The notes under the pieces were generated by a model. It did no database searches. It worked only from the letters and a program-made list of their open reading frames with translations, and was not told the origin of the DNA. Made by a program: the position numbers and the translations under genes. A DNA stretch of 64,000 bases from Anthoceros angustus (taxonomy: Eukaryota > Streptophyta > Anthocerotopsida > Anthocerotales > Anthocerotaceae), in NCBI GenBank assembly GCA_010909165.1, contig MU008168.1, positions 1 through 64,000 on the forward strand, in the 5' to 3' direction. Positions 37,201 to 47,988 of this stretch are shown in pieces; positions within the stretch are counted from its first letter, which is position 1, and each line of letters begins with the position of its first letter.

Positions 37201-39489
37201 TAGAGTGATGCCTTCTTCTTGCATAGCACTGTACAGATGAAGGGCTTCCTGACCCATGCCCCGTTGGGAATATCCTGCTATCATGGCAGTCCACATCACC
37301 TCATTTTTTTCACGAAATCCATGAAACACTCTCTGAGAGTCTTCCAAGCTGCCACACTTTGCATACATGTTCACAAGACTGCTGGCTACGAATACATCAG
37401 CATCGTGTCCTAGTTCTCTAATTTGCATATGAAGCTGCTTCCCCTTCTCCAATGCTGGAGTGCCCACACTAGCACATGCCTGCAGGACGCACACAAATGT
37501 CACTGGATTCGGTACCACCAAGCCCTCTTCTTGCATAGCACTGTAAAGTTGAAGGGCTTCAAGGCCCATGCCCTGCTGCGAATATCCTGCTATCATGGCA
37601 GTCCAAGTCACCTCATCTTTCGTACCGAGTCCATCAAACACTCTCTGCGCATCAGCCAAGCTGCCACACTTTGCATACATATTTACCAAACTGTTGGCTA
37701 CAAACACATCAGCTTCAAATCCTCGTTCCCGTATCTCGGTATGAAGACGCTTGCCCTTCTCCAATGCCGTGTTGCCCACGCTTGCGCACCCCTGCAGGAG
37801 GCATGCAAATGTCACAAGATTTGGTACAGCAATGCCTTCTTCCTGCATAGCGCTGTAGAGGTGAAGGGCCTCCTGCCCCATTCCCTGCTGTGAATATCCT
37901 GCTATCATAGTGTTCCACGTGACTACATCTTTTTGAGCAAGCCCATCAAACACTCTTTGTGCATCTTCCAGACTACCACACTTTGCATACATATTGACCA
38001 AGCTGTTGGTTACAGTGACATCAGCTTCAAATCCTTGTGCTCTAATCTGGGCATGAATCTGCTTCCCGTTATCCAATGCCAGCGTGCTGACACCTGCACA
38101 TGCCTGCAAGAGGCATACAAACGTCACGGCATCAGGTGCAGGCGTGCCTTCTTCTTGCATACCACAGTACAGACGAAGGGCTTCCTGTCCCATGGCCTGT
38201 TGGGAATAGCCTGCAATCATTGCATTCCATGTCACCACATTTTTCTTAACAAGCCCATCAAACACCCTGCGCGCATCTTCCAAGCTGCCACATTTTGCAT
38301 ACATGCTCACCAAGCTGTTGGCTACAAACAGATCAGCTTGATATCCTTGTTCTCTTATTAGCCTATGGAGATGCTTCCCCTTCTCCAATGCTGGGGTACC
38401 CACCCTTGCACATGCCTGCAGGAGGCACACAAATGTCACGGAATTGGGTACAGTCATGCCTTCAGCTTCCATAGCACTGTAGAGGAGAAGAGCCTCCTGC
38501 CCCAGGCCCTGACGGGAATATCCTGCTATCATAGCAGTCCAGGTCACCACATTTTTGTGACCCAGTCCGGCAAACACTTTCCGAGCGTCTTCCAAGCTAC
38601 CGCACTTAATATACATGGTCACCAAGGAATTACAGAGCAGCAAATCAGGAACAACGCCACTGGCCAACACATCAGCATGCACCTGCTGCCCGGTTTCCAG
38701 GTCTGACTCCCGTCCACAAGCCTGAAGGGCTGCCATAAAGACATGCCCATCCGGCTTCACACTCGACCTCCGCATCTGATGGTATAGTTCTATGGCCTTC
38801 TTGTCTTGTCCGTATTTAACATGGGCGGAAATTATAGCAGACCACGTGAAGGCATCTGGTTTTGCAACCACTTCAAACACGTCCATCGCGTCTTGCAACC
38901 TGCCATGAGAAGCATACATTCGCAGGATGTGGAAGCCCAGGAACGTGTCTGACTGGTGCCCGCTAACAACCGTGACAGAGTGGACGCGGCGACCCAGAAC
39001 AAGATCCTTCTTGGCTACACATTTACTTAACACCCTGTAAACCAGAGATTTGGAAATGCAGCAGTCTGTCTGCACCAGAAGCTCCAATGCCTCCACAGCC
39101 TCAGCGAGATGCCCCTCACGACAGAGCTTGCTCACTGTTACAGCCGTTACGCCGCGATCATCACCTGCAGGTCTTCCGGGGCCAGGATCTTCCGGCAAGC
39201 TCCTGCCGATCGCAGCAAGCTGCGCATCCATCCAACCCGCCTTGTAGAAATTGTTGAACCAGAGGACCTCCCGGAACTGCTTGTTCCGGAAGTCCGTCGA
39301 GTGGTCCTGGAAATGCTGTCGCCACAAATTCTCCAGCCGAAGGCTCTGGCTGGAACATCCGCCTCCAGCCAGACATTCTCCTGGACGCCCGGGCTGTCTC
39401 ACAAGGAACCTGTACCAACCCAATTGCTTGTGCGCCAACGGTGAAGTCAGGCGACCGGAACATCTTCCTACAGTACCCAAAAAATGCAT
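34257..39489 (-). CDS. PLS-class PPR protein, E-type (gene A), frame broken by an internal duplication
   Basis: PPR proteins bind organellar RNA one base per repeat; PLS-class members usually specify C-to-U editing sites. The ATG at 39489 opens a frame to 36070, and the frame resumes at 35690-34257. A duplicated block of four triplets (35.07-36.30 kb) carries at least six small deletions relative to its intact copy (36.29-37.53 kb). Omitting the 1222-bp damaged copy leaves exactly 1337 codons in one frame. The protein then has an N-terminal module starting VSKLCREGHLAEAVEAL, about ten S motifs of the type NSLVNMYAKCGSLEDAQRVF, then VWHTLLGACQKWSNVEVG (E1), AYVLMSNIYTGAQMWEQA (E2) and a PG-box remnant, PGQSWWTDKEGVVHRF. 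There is no DYW domain and no intron. Its start lies close to the 5' end of divergent gene B. Confidence 0.85.
35067..37530. repeat. Tandem duplication of four PPR triplets inside gene A
   Basis: Positions such as acaaagtgct at 35091 and 36313 show an offset of 1222 bp between copies. The copy nearer the gene's 3' end differs by small deletions: 2 bp in a C run, single bases in T or C runs, 6 bp in ccccttctcc and 3 bp near tgcaggacgcacac. Adding these back gives 1236 bp, equal to 412 codons: four triplets of 104 residues minus four residues missing from one shortened P motif (MGEAGDPITF). Confidence 0.9.
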
Positions 39490-39559
39490 GGTCCAGCAAA
39501 CGGGTCATGCCTGCTGTTGCATCCATAAATGACAGCGTAATCCGAGTCCTGGCAACCCA

Positions 39560-42500
39560 TTGCAATCTCCGGGCTTACACTTGAGTCAGGCAGCAACTGG
39601 TAACAGGACCAGCTGGGGGGAACAGCTTTGGTGGACCGGGCAAGCCAGTTTCGGTGGCTTTACGGGGATTCTAGAGCAAGCTCCCAATCGCCTGACTTCA
39701 TGGAACAAGTCATCGGCGACCAAGGAAGCCGCGAGGTTCAGTGCCTTTGCAAGAAACCCAGCTTTGGACATAGGATGTCTGGCTGGAGAGAGATTTTCCA
39801 GCGACTGCTGTTTGCAGGATGGTACACTTCGGTGTGGCAGCAGGCGAGCGCGGAATGAGAAGAGCAGGGGGTGGCTTGGCTGTCGCCACAGGTTCTACAA
39901 GTCAGCTCGGGTGGATGCGCAGCTTGATTGTCTGGATTTGGAGATGGGTCCCGGTGCCTGGAGCTGGCCGCATGATCGTGGCCCTGGAGGTCCTGCGGGA
40001 TATGAAAGGGGCGTGACGGCTGACATTGTGAGCACCTTGTGTCGTGAGGGCTGTCTCGCTGAGGCTGTGGAGGCTTTGGGAGTGCTGGTGCAGACGGACC
40101 GTTGTGTGTCCAAAGCTCTTTTTTATACTGTCTTGAAGAACTGTGTTGTGGAGAAGGATCTTGTTGTCGGTCGCCGCGTTCATGCTTACGCGGTGAAAGG
40201 GGGTTATGAGTCGGACACGTTCTTTGGCAACCACATTCTGAGAATGTATGCTTCTCTTGGTAGGCTGCAAGACGCGATGGATGTGTTCACCATGGTTGCG
40301 GAGCCGGATGCCTTCATGTGGTCTTCCATCATTTCTGCGCATGTGAAACACGGACAAGAGACACAGGCTATACAACTATATCATCGGATGTGCAGGGCAG
40401 CTGTGAAGCCAGATGGCTACGTATTTGTGGCAGCCCTTCAGGCTTGTGCACGAGGATCTGACTTGAAAACCGGGCAGCAGGTGCATGCTGATATCTTGGC
40501 TGCTGGAGTTGAGTCTGATTTGTTCGTTTCTAGCTGCTTGGTGGACATGTATGCCAAGTGTGGCAGCTTGGCAGAAGCACAGACTGTGTTTGACGGACTC
40601 GGTCAGAAAAATGTGGTAACTTGGAATGCAATGATGGCAGGTTATTCCCAGCAGGGCAAGGGGCATGAGGCCCTTCGTCTGTATAGGGGTATGCAAGAGG
40701 AAGGCATCTCAGTTCCCAATTCCGTCACATTTGTGTGCCTGCTGCAGGCATGTGCGGGTGTGGGCACGTCACTTTTGGGGATGGGGAAGCAGCTTCACTC
40801 ACAAGTAAGAGAACAAGGACATGATGCTGATGTGGTCGTAGCTAACAGTTTGGTGAACATGTATGCAAAGTGTGGCAGCCTCGAGGATGCTCAGGACGTG
40901 TTTGACGGACTTGGTCAAAAAGATGTAGTGTCGTGGAATGCCTTGATAGCAGGGTACTCCCAGCAGGGGATGGGCCGGGAAGCCCTTCGGCTCTACACTG
41001 CTATGCTAGAAGAAGGCGTCACTGTACCGAGTTCCGTGACGTTTGTGTGCCTCCTGCAGGCATGTGTGAGCGTGGGCACCCCAGTGGCATTGGAGAAGGG
41101 GAAACAGCTCCATAGACATATTAGAGAACAAGGATACGAAGCTGATGCCTTTGTGGCCAACAGTCTGGTGAACATGTATGCAAAGTGTGGCAGCTTGCAC
41201 GACGCGCAAGTAGTGTTTGATAGTCTTGGCCAAAGGGATGTGGTGACATGGACTGTGCTAATTGCAGGATACTGTCAGGAGGGCTTAGGCCAGGAAGCCC
41301 TTAGTCTCTACAGTGCCATGCAAGAGGAAGGCATGGTTGTACCTGATTGTGTGACTTTTGTGTGCCTCCTGCAGGCATGTGCCACTGTGGGCCCCTCAGC
41401 TCTAGAGAAGGGGACACACCTTCATGCAGAGATTAGAAAACAAGGACACCACGCCGACGCAACTGTGGCGAACAGTCTGATAAATATGTATGCAAAGTGT
41501 GGCAGTGTAGACGACGCGCAGAAAGTGTTTGACGAACTTAGTCAAAAGGGTGTGGTGATGTGGAATGCTATCATAGCAGGGTATTGCCAGCAGGGCAGGA
41601 GCCATGAAGCCATTCAACTCTTCAGGGCTATGGAAGATGAAGGCACGGCCATACCAGATTCTGTGACATTTGTGTGCCTCCTGCAGGCATGTGCAAGTGT
41701 GGGCACGCAAGCAATGGAAATGGGGAAGCAGCTTCATAGACAAATAAGAGAAGGAGGACATCAACATGACTTGTTTGTAGCAAACAGTTTGATAAACATG
41801 TACGCAAAGTGCGGTAGCTTGCATGATGCTGAAGGGGTGTTTGAGGGACTTGGTCAGAAAGATGTCGTGACATGGAATGCCATGATAGCAGGGTATTCCC
41901 AGCTGGGCATGGGCCAGGAAGCCCTTCATCTCTACAATGCTATGGAAGAAGAAGGCATCACTGTACCCGATTCCGTGACATTTGTGTGCCTCCTGCAGGC
42001 ATGTGCAAGCGTGGGCACCCTTGCCTTGGAGAAAGGGAAGCAGCTTCATACACAAATCAGAGAACGAGGACTCCATGCTGATTCGTTTGTAGGGAACAGT
42101 TTGGTGCACATGTATGCAAAGTGTGGCAGCTTGGTAGACGCTCAGAGCGTGTTTGACAGCCTTGGTCAAAAGGATGTGGTGACGTGGACCGGGCTAATTG
42201 GAGGATATTCTCAGCAGGGAATGGGCCAGGAAGCCCTTTCTCTTTACAGTGCTATGCAAGCAGAAGGCATAGTTGTAACTAATCCCGTGACGTTTGTGGG
42301 TCTCCTGCAGGGATGTGCAAATGTAGCAGGTCTACGTATGGGAAGGCTGCTACATGCACAGATTGAAGAACAAGGGCTTCAAGCTGACGTGTTTGTTGCA
42401 GGCAGTTTGATAAACATGTATGGTAAGTGTGGGTGCATGGCTGATGCACAGCAGGTGTTTGATTCATTGCCTCACAGAGATGTTGTCGTCTGGAGTGCAC

Positions 42501-43237
42501 TGATTGCAGGCCACACTTGTCAAGGAGACAGTGAAGTGGTTTTCGACCTGGTCGAGAGAATGAGAGAGGATGGCATACAGCCAGTTACCATCACATTCGT
42601 TAGTGTCCTAACAGTATGCAGTTATGCGGGTCTAGTGGACAGAGGAAGGGCTTATTTTGAGGCTATGAGCAGACACTACGGCATCACCCCTACAGTGGAG
42701 CACTACACATGCATGGTAGATCTCCTGGGCCGTGCAGGCAGACTGGATGAGGCACTAGCTTTGATAAGGATAATGCCTGTCCCGGCTGATGTTGCAGTTT
42801 GGCACACTTTGTTGGGTGCTTGTCGTACCTGTAGCAACGTGGAGGTGGGACGCCATGCTTTTGACCAAATACTGAAGTTAGATAACAAAAATGCAGCAGC
42901 TTATGTTGTAATGTCGAGCATATACACCAGTTCAGAAATGTGGGAGCAGGCAGAGGAGATGCAGGCTAGGAGAGCAAGAATCGGGGCATGGAAGCAGGCG
43001 GGTCAGAGCTGGTGGATAGACATGGACGGGCTGGTGCATAGTTTTGTGGTTGGGGAGCAGAAGCGTCCCAAGATTCAAGGGGCCAAACCAACTACATCTG
43101 CATATCTTTGGGCCTGGGGTTTAGAGATCCACTTCAGTAATGCATGGCATGCTGCGTTCTGCAAAGTGCCATGCCACATGCATAATGTCGAATTGAGACG
43201 ACCTAATGGATGTGAGCTAGGATCAATTGTTGTGTAA
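39560..43237 (+). CDS. PLS-class PPR protein, E-type (gene B); start codon unclear
   Basis: The frame is open from 39533 to the stop at 43237, but the first in-frame ATG is at 39944. The part before it resembles the N-termini of genes C-E (GILEQAPNRLTSWN, ATKEAARFSAFAR), so it is probably translated; a non-AUG start, an upstream exon or a sequence error could explain this. The N-terminal module (VSTLCREGCLAEAVEALGVL, RRVHAYAVK) is followed by about eight S motifs with intervening P and L motifs, then E1 (VWHTLLGACRTCSNVEVG), E2 (AYVVMSSIYTSSEMWEQA) and the tail AGQSWWIDMDGLVHSFVVGE. About 50 further residues have no counterpart in the paralogues. There is no DYW domain and no intron. Arg-rich, acid-poor N-terminus suggests organelle targeting. 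Confidence 0.85.
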   Translation: MQSPGLHLSQAATGNRTSWGEQLWWTGQASFGGFTGILEQAPNRLTSWNKSSATKEAARFSAFARNPALDIGCLAGERFSSDCCLQDGTLRCGSRRARNEKSRGWLGCRHRFYKSARVDAQLDCLDLEMGPGAWSWPHDRGPGGPAGYERGVTADIVSTLCREGCLAEAVEALGVLVQTDRCVSKALFYTVLKNCVVEKDLVVGRRVHAYAVKGGYESDTFFGNHILRMYASLGRLQDAMDVFTMVAEPDAFMWSSIISAHVKHGQETQAIQLYHRMCRAAVKPDGYVFVAALQACARGSDLKTGQQVHADILAAGVESDLFVSSCLVDMYAKCGSLAEAQTVFDGLGQKNVVTWNAMMAGYSQQGKGHEALRLYRGMQEEGISVPNSVTFVCLLQACAGVGTSLLGMGKQLHSQVREQGHDADVVVANSLVNMYAKCGSLEDAQDVFDGLGQKDVVSWNALIAGYSQQGMGREALRLYTAMLEEGVTVPSSVTFVCLLQACVSVGTPVALEKGKQLHRHIREQGYEADAFVANSLVNMYAKCGSLHDAQVVFDSLGQRDVVTWTVLIAGYCQEGLGQEALSLYSAMQEEGMVVPDCVTFVCLLQACATVGPSALEKGTHLHAEIRKQGHHADATVANSLINMYAKCGSVDDAQKVFDELSQKGVVMWNAIIAGYCQQGRSHEAIQLFRAMEDEGTAIPDSVTFVCLLQACASVGTQAMEMGKQLHRQIREGGHQHDLFVANSLINMYAKCGSLHDAEGVFEGLGQKDVVTWNAMIAGYSQLGMGQEALHLYNAMEEEGITVPDSVTFVCLLQACASVGTLALEKGKQLHTQIRERGLHADSFVGNSLVHMYAKCGSLVDAQSVFDSLGQKDVVTWTGLIGGYSQQGMGQEALSLYSAMQAEGIVVTNPVTFVGLLQGCANVAGLRMGRLLHAQIEEQGLQADVFVAGSLINMYGKCGCMADAQQVFDSLPHRDVVVWSALIAGHTCQGDSEVVFDLVERMREDGIQPVTITFVSVLTVCSYAGLVDRGRAYFEAMSRHYGITPTVEHYTCMVDLLGRAGRLDEALALIRIMPVPADVAVWHTLLGACRTCSNVEVGRHAFDQILKLDNKNAAAYVVMSSIYTSSEMWEQAEEMQARRARIGAWKQAGQSWWIDMDGLVHSFVVGEQKRPKIQGAKPTTSAYLWAWGLEIHFSNAWHAAFCKVPCHMHNVELRRPNGCELGSIVV

Positions 43238-44312
43238 CATACTGATTTGAATCTGATACGTAGGTATTGTCGAAGATACTCTGAGTACCAATTCCATTAG
43301 GAGGCCAGTAGTAAGAAGGCCTGTCCGCCACGCTGAATTGGTATACTGATGATGATAATGTGGGAAGATAATCCTAAACCCTAAACCGCCCAGTCTGAAC
43401 GTTTACAGAAGTCATATAACCCATGTTCCGGAGGGACTATTGAGGACCTGCCTTTAACTAGCAGTCGCCGACCGGTTGTATCGTGTTCGTTGGGAGGAGA
43501 GAAGGTTAGCATCCCCCTCGATAAGGACGGGAAAGGTCTTCGGACCTTCAATGTCAAGGTTAAGGCTCTCCACCTCCGGGTGGATCTCAACCAAATTTTT
43601 TGTGTCCTTTGTAGGACATGAGAGGCGTGGAGCAGGCAGAGGAGATGCAGGCTAGGAGAGCAAGAATCGGGGCATGGAAGCAGGCGGGTCAGAGCTGGTG
43701 GATAGACATGGACGGGCTGGTGCATAGTTTTGTGGTTGGGGAGCAGAAGCGTCCCAAGATTCAAGGGCCAAACCAACTACATCTGCATATCTTTGGGCCT
43801 GGGGTTTAGAGATCCACTTCAGTAATGCATGGCATGCTGCGTTCTGCAAGTGCCATGCCACATGCATAATGTCGAATTGAGACGACCTAATGGATGTGAG
43901 CTAGGATCAATTGTTGTGTAACATACTGATTTGAATCTGATACGTAGGTATTGTCGAAGATATTTGAGTACCAATTCCATTAGGAGGCCAGTAGTAAGAA
44001 GGCCTGTCCGCCACGCTGAATTGGTATACTGATGATGATAATGTGGGAAGATAATCCTAAACCCTAAACCGCCCAGTCTGAACGTTTACAGAAGTCATAT
44101 AACCCATGTTCCGGAGGGACTATTGAGGACCTGCCTTTAACTAGCAGTCGCCGACCGGTTGTATCGTGTTCGTTGGGAGGAGAGAAGGTTAGCATCCCCC
44201 TCGATAAGGACGGGAAAGGTCTTCGGACCTTCAATGTCAAGGTTAAGGCTCTCCACCTCCGGGTGGATCTCAACCAAATTTTTTGTGTCCTTTGTAGGAC
44301 ATGAGAGGCGTG
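42943..44312. repeat. Tandem duplication of about 686 bp across the 3' end of gene B
   Basis: From the E2 motif of gene B (ggagcaggcagaggag, 42943) through its 3' flank, the sequence is repeated from 43629. The offset falls from 686 to 683 bp because the second copy has three small losses (one G of a G4 run, one A of an A3 run, one base near actctg). Each copy includes a telomere-like CCTAAACCCTAAACC (43374-43388 and 44057-44071). Similar sequences (gcgtggagc and tgggagcag) occur at the joint. Confidence 0.9.
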
Positions 44313-44324
44313 GAGCGGGCTCTT

Positions 44325-44455
44325 GCAGGTTGCTCGTCCTCACTACAGCGTGACTGACGGCCATAGGCGGTTTCCGAGCGTGTGCATGCACAGGTTGCTC
44401 GTACTCACTGGAGCGTGACTAACGGCCACAGCCGGTATCGGAGCGTGTGCAATAT
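44325..44455. repeat. Diverged tandem repeat of about 75 bp
   Basis: Two copies around caggttgctcgt...gagcgtgtgca lie directly upstream of the CoA-ligase-like gene, in its probable promoter region. Confidence 0.7.
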
Positions 44456-44601
44456 ATGATGACCAATGTTCGCTGGAACAGTTCACGACTCAGTGCATGG
44501 GGAAAATGAGTGACAGCCATCTTTAGACGTTCACGGATTCTGGCTTACTTCAGTTCTGGCAGAATTTGTCGAGTGTGCGCCTCACTTCGCGCAAAGCATC
44601 C

Positions 44602-46872
44602 ATGGCGACGGCGTCTGCCCCTGCAATCGGCTTCAATAAGCTTGCGCGCAGTTTCTCCAACAATCTCCCATCGGCGACGCTGCCGAAGCAGCATCACCTG
44701 GGGCTTACGGAGTACATTTTCTTGAGGAATGCCGACAAGATACCGAGCGAGAAAGTAGCGATGGTGGATGGAGTCACTGGGGGCCAGCTTACGTATGGGG
44801 AGCTTAAAGAGCGGGTTGCTGCACTGGCCGCGGCGCTGGCGGACCTTGGAATCACTAAAGGCAGCTATGTATTGCTTCTGTCTTCAAACTGTGTTGAGCT
44901 CGTTGTGATCGTCCTTGCCAGTTTGGCGCTTGGTGCTGTGGTCCTGACTGCAAATTATAACTACCCGGGTGAAGAGCTGGAGAAGCAATTCTTGGATGTC
45001 GATATCAGCTTGTTTTTCAGTACCGCGGAGATTGTCAGCAGGCTGAGATCTGGATCGGCCTTTTTTTCCTCCCTGAAGACAGTGTTAATCGATGGAGAGG
45101 AAGGAACTGGACATGCGGACCTCTTGTTGTCGAATTTGTTTGCCTCCCGACAGGTGCCAGTGCCGCCGGCGCCGGTGCCTGAGGTGGCTCAGGATGATCC
45201 TGCGCTGGTGATGTTCTCTTCTGGTCCGATGGGACTGAGTAAACGAGTTGTTCTCACGCACCGCAACCTTATAGCTTGTGTGACTATCTATTGCGACAAT
45301 CCATTGAGTGAAGGTTCGGAGGATGATGTGGAGATCTGCGTGATTCCTCAGTTTCAGCTGTATGGCCTTGTGGTGCTCACTTTCACGTGCCTACTGAGGA
45401 GAAATACAGTGGTCATCCTTCCCAAGTACACTACTGCAGGGGACCTTCTGGAGGCTGTCCGCAAGTACAGCGTCACGATTTTGGATGCCTCGCCTGGGAT
45501 TCTGACGCAGATCATGAACAAGCATGGTGAAGTATTCGGACAATACGAATCGGACCTGGGATGTTTGAAGAAGATGAGGACCGCCGGTGTACCAATGGAT
45601 CGAGACACCATCATGAAGTGGGTTCAGTTCGCACCTCGACTGAAAGTGTTGCCGGTACAGCCAAAGCATTTGAACCTTGGGCGTCCGAACATGGCAGGTA
45701 TAGCAAAATCTCCCTCTGATGAGGTGGAATGCTAACTTATGAATGTCTTGCTCAGGGGTATGGCCGCTGTACTGAGACGACAGCAATGGGTGCAACATTT
45801 CCCGTATCAGACTACGACCCTGCGAAGAACTTCCATGCAGGAACCACAGGCATTTTGACTATGAACACGCAAGGAAAAATTTTACAGCAGCTTTCAGACC
45901 AGTTTCTGCCGACTTCAATGCTGGGGGAGCTGCATCTGCGTAATCCCGATGCAATGGCAGGTAATGTGGGGGTTAATCCGTCAATTCATGTCTCGTGCTG
46001 CTACGAGTGACTAGTAGTACGATGTCTCTCATTGTTGTAGGATCATTGTAGACGTTGGTCCGATAGGAGAACGTGCTAACACGACCCTGAACGTAGGTTA
46101 TTTCAAGGATCCGGTAGCAACTGCGAAGGCCATAGACGAGGAGGGTTGGTTCAACACAACAGATATCGCATGGTTCAGCGAGAAAGGTTACCTTTATGTC
46201 AGAGAGATCAACTCTGACAAACACTCCAAGGTACCGTGGTCGTCGTGTTGCAGTAGAGTTAGTGAGTATTCCTGTAGCACTTTTTTTTCACAGCCAGCCT
46301 TCACTGCTTCCAGTTTACAGCTGCCTCTAGGCAGCTTGAAGATGTGTTACGGAAACATCGACAAATCCAGGACGCTGTTGTGATATTGTAAGTGCTGTCA
46401 GAGACTTGCTGAACGTCTTTCAGCTGCTCTTTAGAAATTTGCTGCACCTGAGGAACGTAGCAGTATTTCAACTTTAAGAGACCTCAAGGTATGGCTCCTG
46501 TACTTTTGTGGCAGTCACACTGATGAGATCGAAGTCGAAATATACCCAATAGCATTTGTACAAAACCTGCCCGGCGCTCTTCTGAATGAAAAGGATGTGA
46601 GGAAGCACATTGACGCCACAGTTAGTAAGGTAAGTATTGAGTAGTCGTGCACGGCATTAACGCTCCTGCATATTAGCCACTAACCCACGCTGGGTGCATC
46701 TTATTATCCGTGACAGATGCACAAGGACACATTTCGGACAGTTTATAAGGTCAAGTTCCTTGACCACATCCCCCACCTGCCTCGAGGATTGAAGCTGCAA
46801 CAGATTCTCTTCAAGCTGGCACAACCTGATGGATCAGAGGTGGATGATCCGGTGCCGTTATCCAGCCTCTGA
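44602..46872 (+). CDS. 4-coumarate-CoA ligase-like adenylate-forming protein with eroded motifs, six exons
   Basis: Family members activate a carboxylic acid with ATP and transfer it to CoA (phenylpropanoid and fatty-acyl substrates). Exons are 44602-45654, 45756-45960, 46097-46230, 46314-46387, 46515-46629 and 46717-46872; all phases agree, giving 578 residues. The fold is recognisable throughout: LTYGELKERVAALA, VVLTHRNLIA, GYGRCTETTAMG, GELHLRN, GYFKDPVATAKAIDEEGW, LEDVLRKHRQIQDAVVI. Key positions are altered. The phosphate-binding loop SSGTTGxxKG reads SSGPMGLSKR (about residues 205-214). The YGxTE motif has an extra residue. The usual DRxKELIKYKGF reads REINSDKHSKF. The C-terminal PKxxxGK motif reads PHLPRGLK. 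I infer a weak or inactive enzyme, or a new role, although the frame is intact. It is the only non-PPR gene in the cluster. Confidence 0.85.
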
Positions 46873-47165
46873 CGTCCAGATGCCAACAATGATGATCGAT
46901 GTAGCGGTCAGTGGTCGTGGGACCAACGCACTGGTGGACTGCTTTCAACGGTGCGAGGCTGGCAGGAGGCAGTATCAACTGGCTGCTAAACTATGTATCT
47001 TGGAACATTTGCAGTCGTGAGTTAGCCGCAGCTCCGAAGGCACAGAGGCTGCACCGACCGTGCTACGTGAGACCCTGGACTGCCTCGGGACAGCAATGGC
47101 TTTTCTTCCTCGAGCTTTCCCCGAGCATGGATCAGCAAGTTGAGAACTTGATTACCCTACAAGGT
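46873..47165. other. No supportable gene
   Basis: This is the 3' flank of the CoA-ligase-like gene; the short open frame here has no recognisable domain. Confidence 0.4.
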
Positions 47166-47960
47166 TCAAAGTTTCCTCAGTCCCGGCTCATTGGGTGCAA
47201 ACAGCGCAGGCTTCTCACAAACGTTGTGACAATTCACCGTCTTTACATATCGTTCTTTCAGCATTTCGGTGCTTAGCATCCCCAAACGAAATCTATGCAC
47301 CTGCCCGTCCATGCCTGTCCACCACCTCTGACCCGGCTGCTTCCATCCCCTGAATCTCATCCTCCTGGCCTGCTCCCACGTTTGGGCCCCGGTGTAAATG
47401 TACGACATCAACACATACGCTGCGTCGTCTTGTTTGTCCACCTCCTTGCCTGGTCGAAAGCGTGGCTCCACTTTCGACAAGCACCCAACAAAGTGCAGCA
47501 TTCCACGTTGCCACACCTTTGTCATCAAGTGCGTCAAGTGCTTTCTGAGCATGCTTCGGGATCCCACACTTCGCATACATGTTTACCCGACTGTAGGCTA
47601 CAGACCTATCGGCTTGATGTCCTTTCTGTGCAATTCGAGCGTAAACTTCTTTCCCCTTAAAGCTGGGTTGCCAAGGCTAGTACATGCCTGCAGGAGGGCC
47701 ACAAACATCACTCCATCGGGCTCAGCTCAGCCATGTCACCATATTTTTTTGACCTAGTCCCGGAAACACTCTTTGTGCGTCTTCCAAGCTTCCGCACTTT
47801 GCATACATGTCCGGCAAACCGTTTGCTACAAGTACATCAGCTTGATGTCCGTGTTCTCTTAATTGTGAGTGTAGCTACTTTCCCATTTCTAGGCCTATCT
47901 AGCCTAGGCTATCACGCGCAAGTTGTCTATATTCACAGATGTGTCTGCTTACTCTGCCGG
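47166..47960 (-). pseudogene. PPR gene relic
   Basis: Minus-strand frames carry broken pieces of the family: MYAKCGIPKHAQKALDAL, then E2-like AYVLMSYIYTGAQTWEQARR and the tail PGQRWWTGMDGQVHRFRLG. Further upstream (47.6-47.9 kb) lie remnants of P, L and S motifs in different frames. It is a 3'-end fragment of another E-type PPR gene, out of frame and lacking most repeats. It lies directly downstream of gene C on the same strand. Confidence 0.8.
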
Positions 47961-47988
47961 TACTGCCCTTGTTTCAGCTGAGACGCTT

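Noticed and set aside
39560-39570. TTG at 39560 as the true start of gene B
   Set aside because: It is only an open-frame boundary with no supporting context. I keep the wide coordinates because the conserved N-terminal segment lies upstream of the first ATG, not because TTG is shown to start translation.
45698-45755. 58-nt first intron in the CoA-ligase-like gene (donor at 45698)
   Set aside because: It would put the next exon out of frame. The donor at 45655 is in phase and joins LKVLP to GYGRCTET as the family requires.
45961-46096. Acceptor at about 46055 adding roughly 14 residues before GYFKDP in the CoA-ligase-like gene
   Set aside because: The acceptor at 46096 joins DAMA directly to GYFKDPVAT, matching the family without an insertion.
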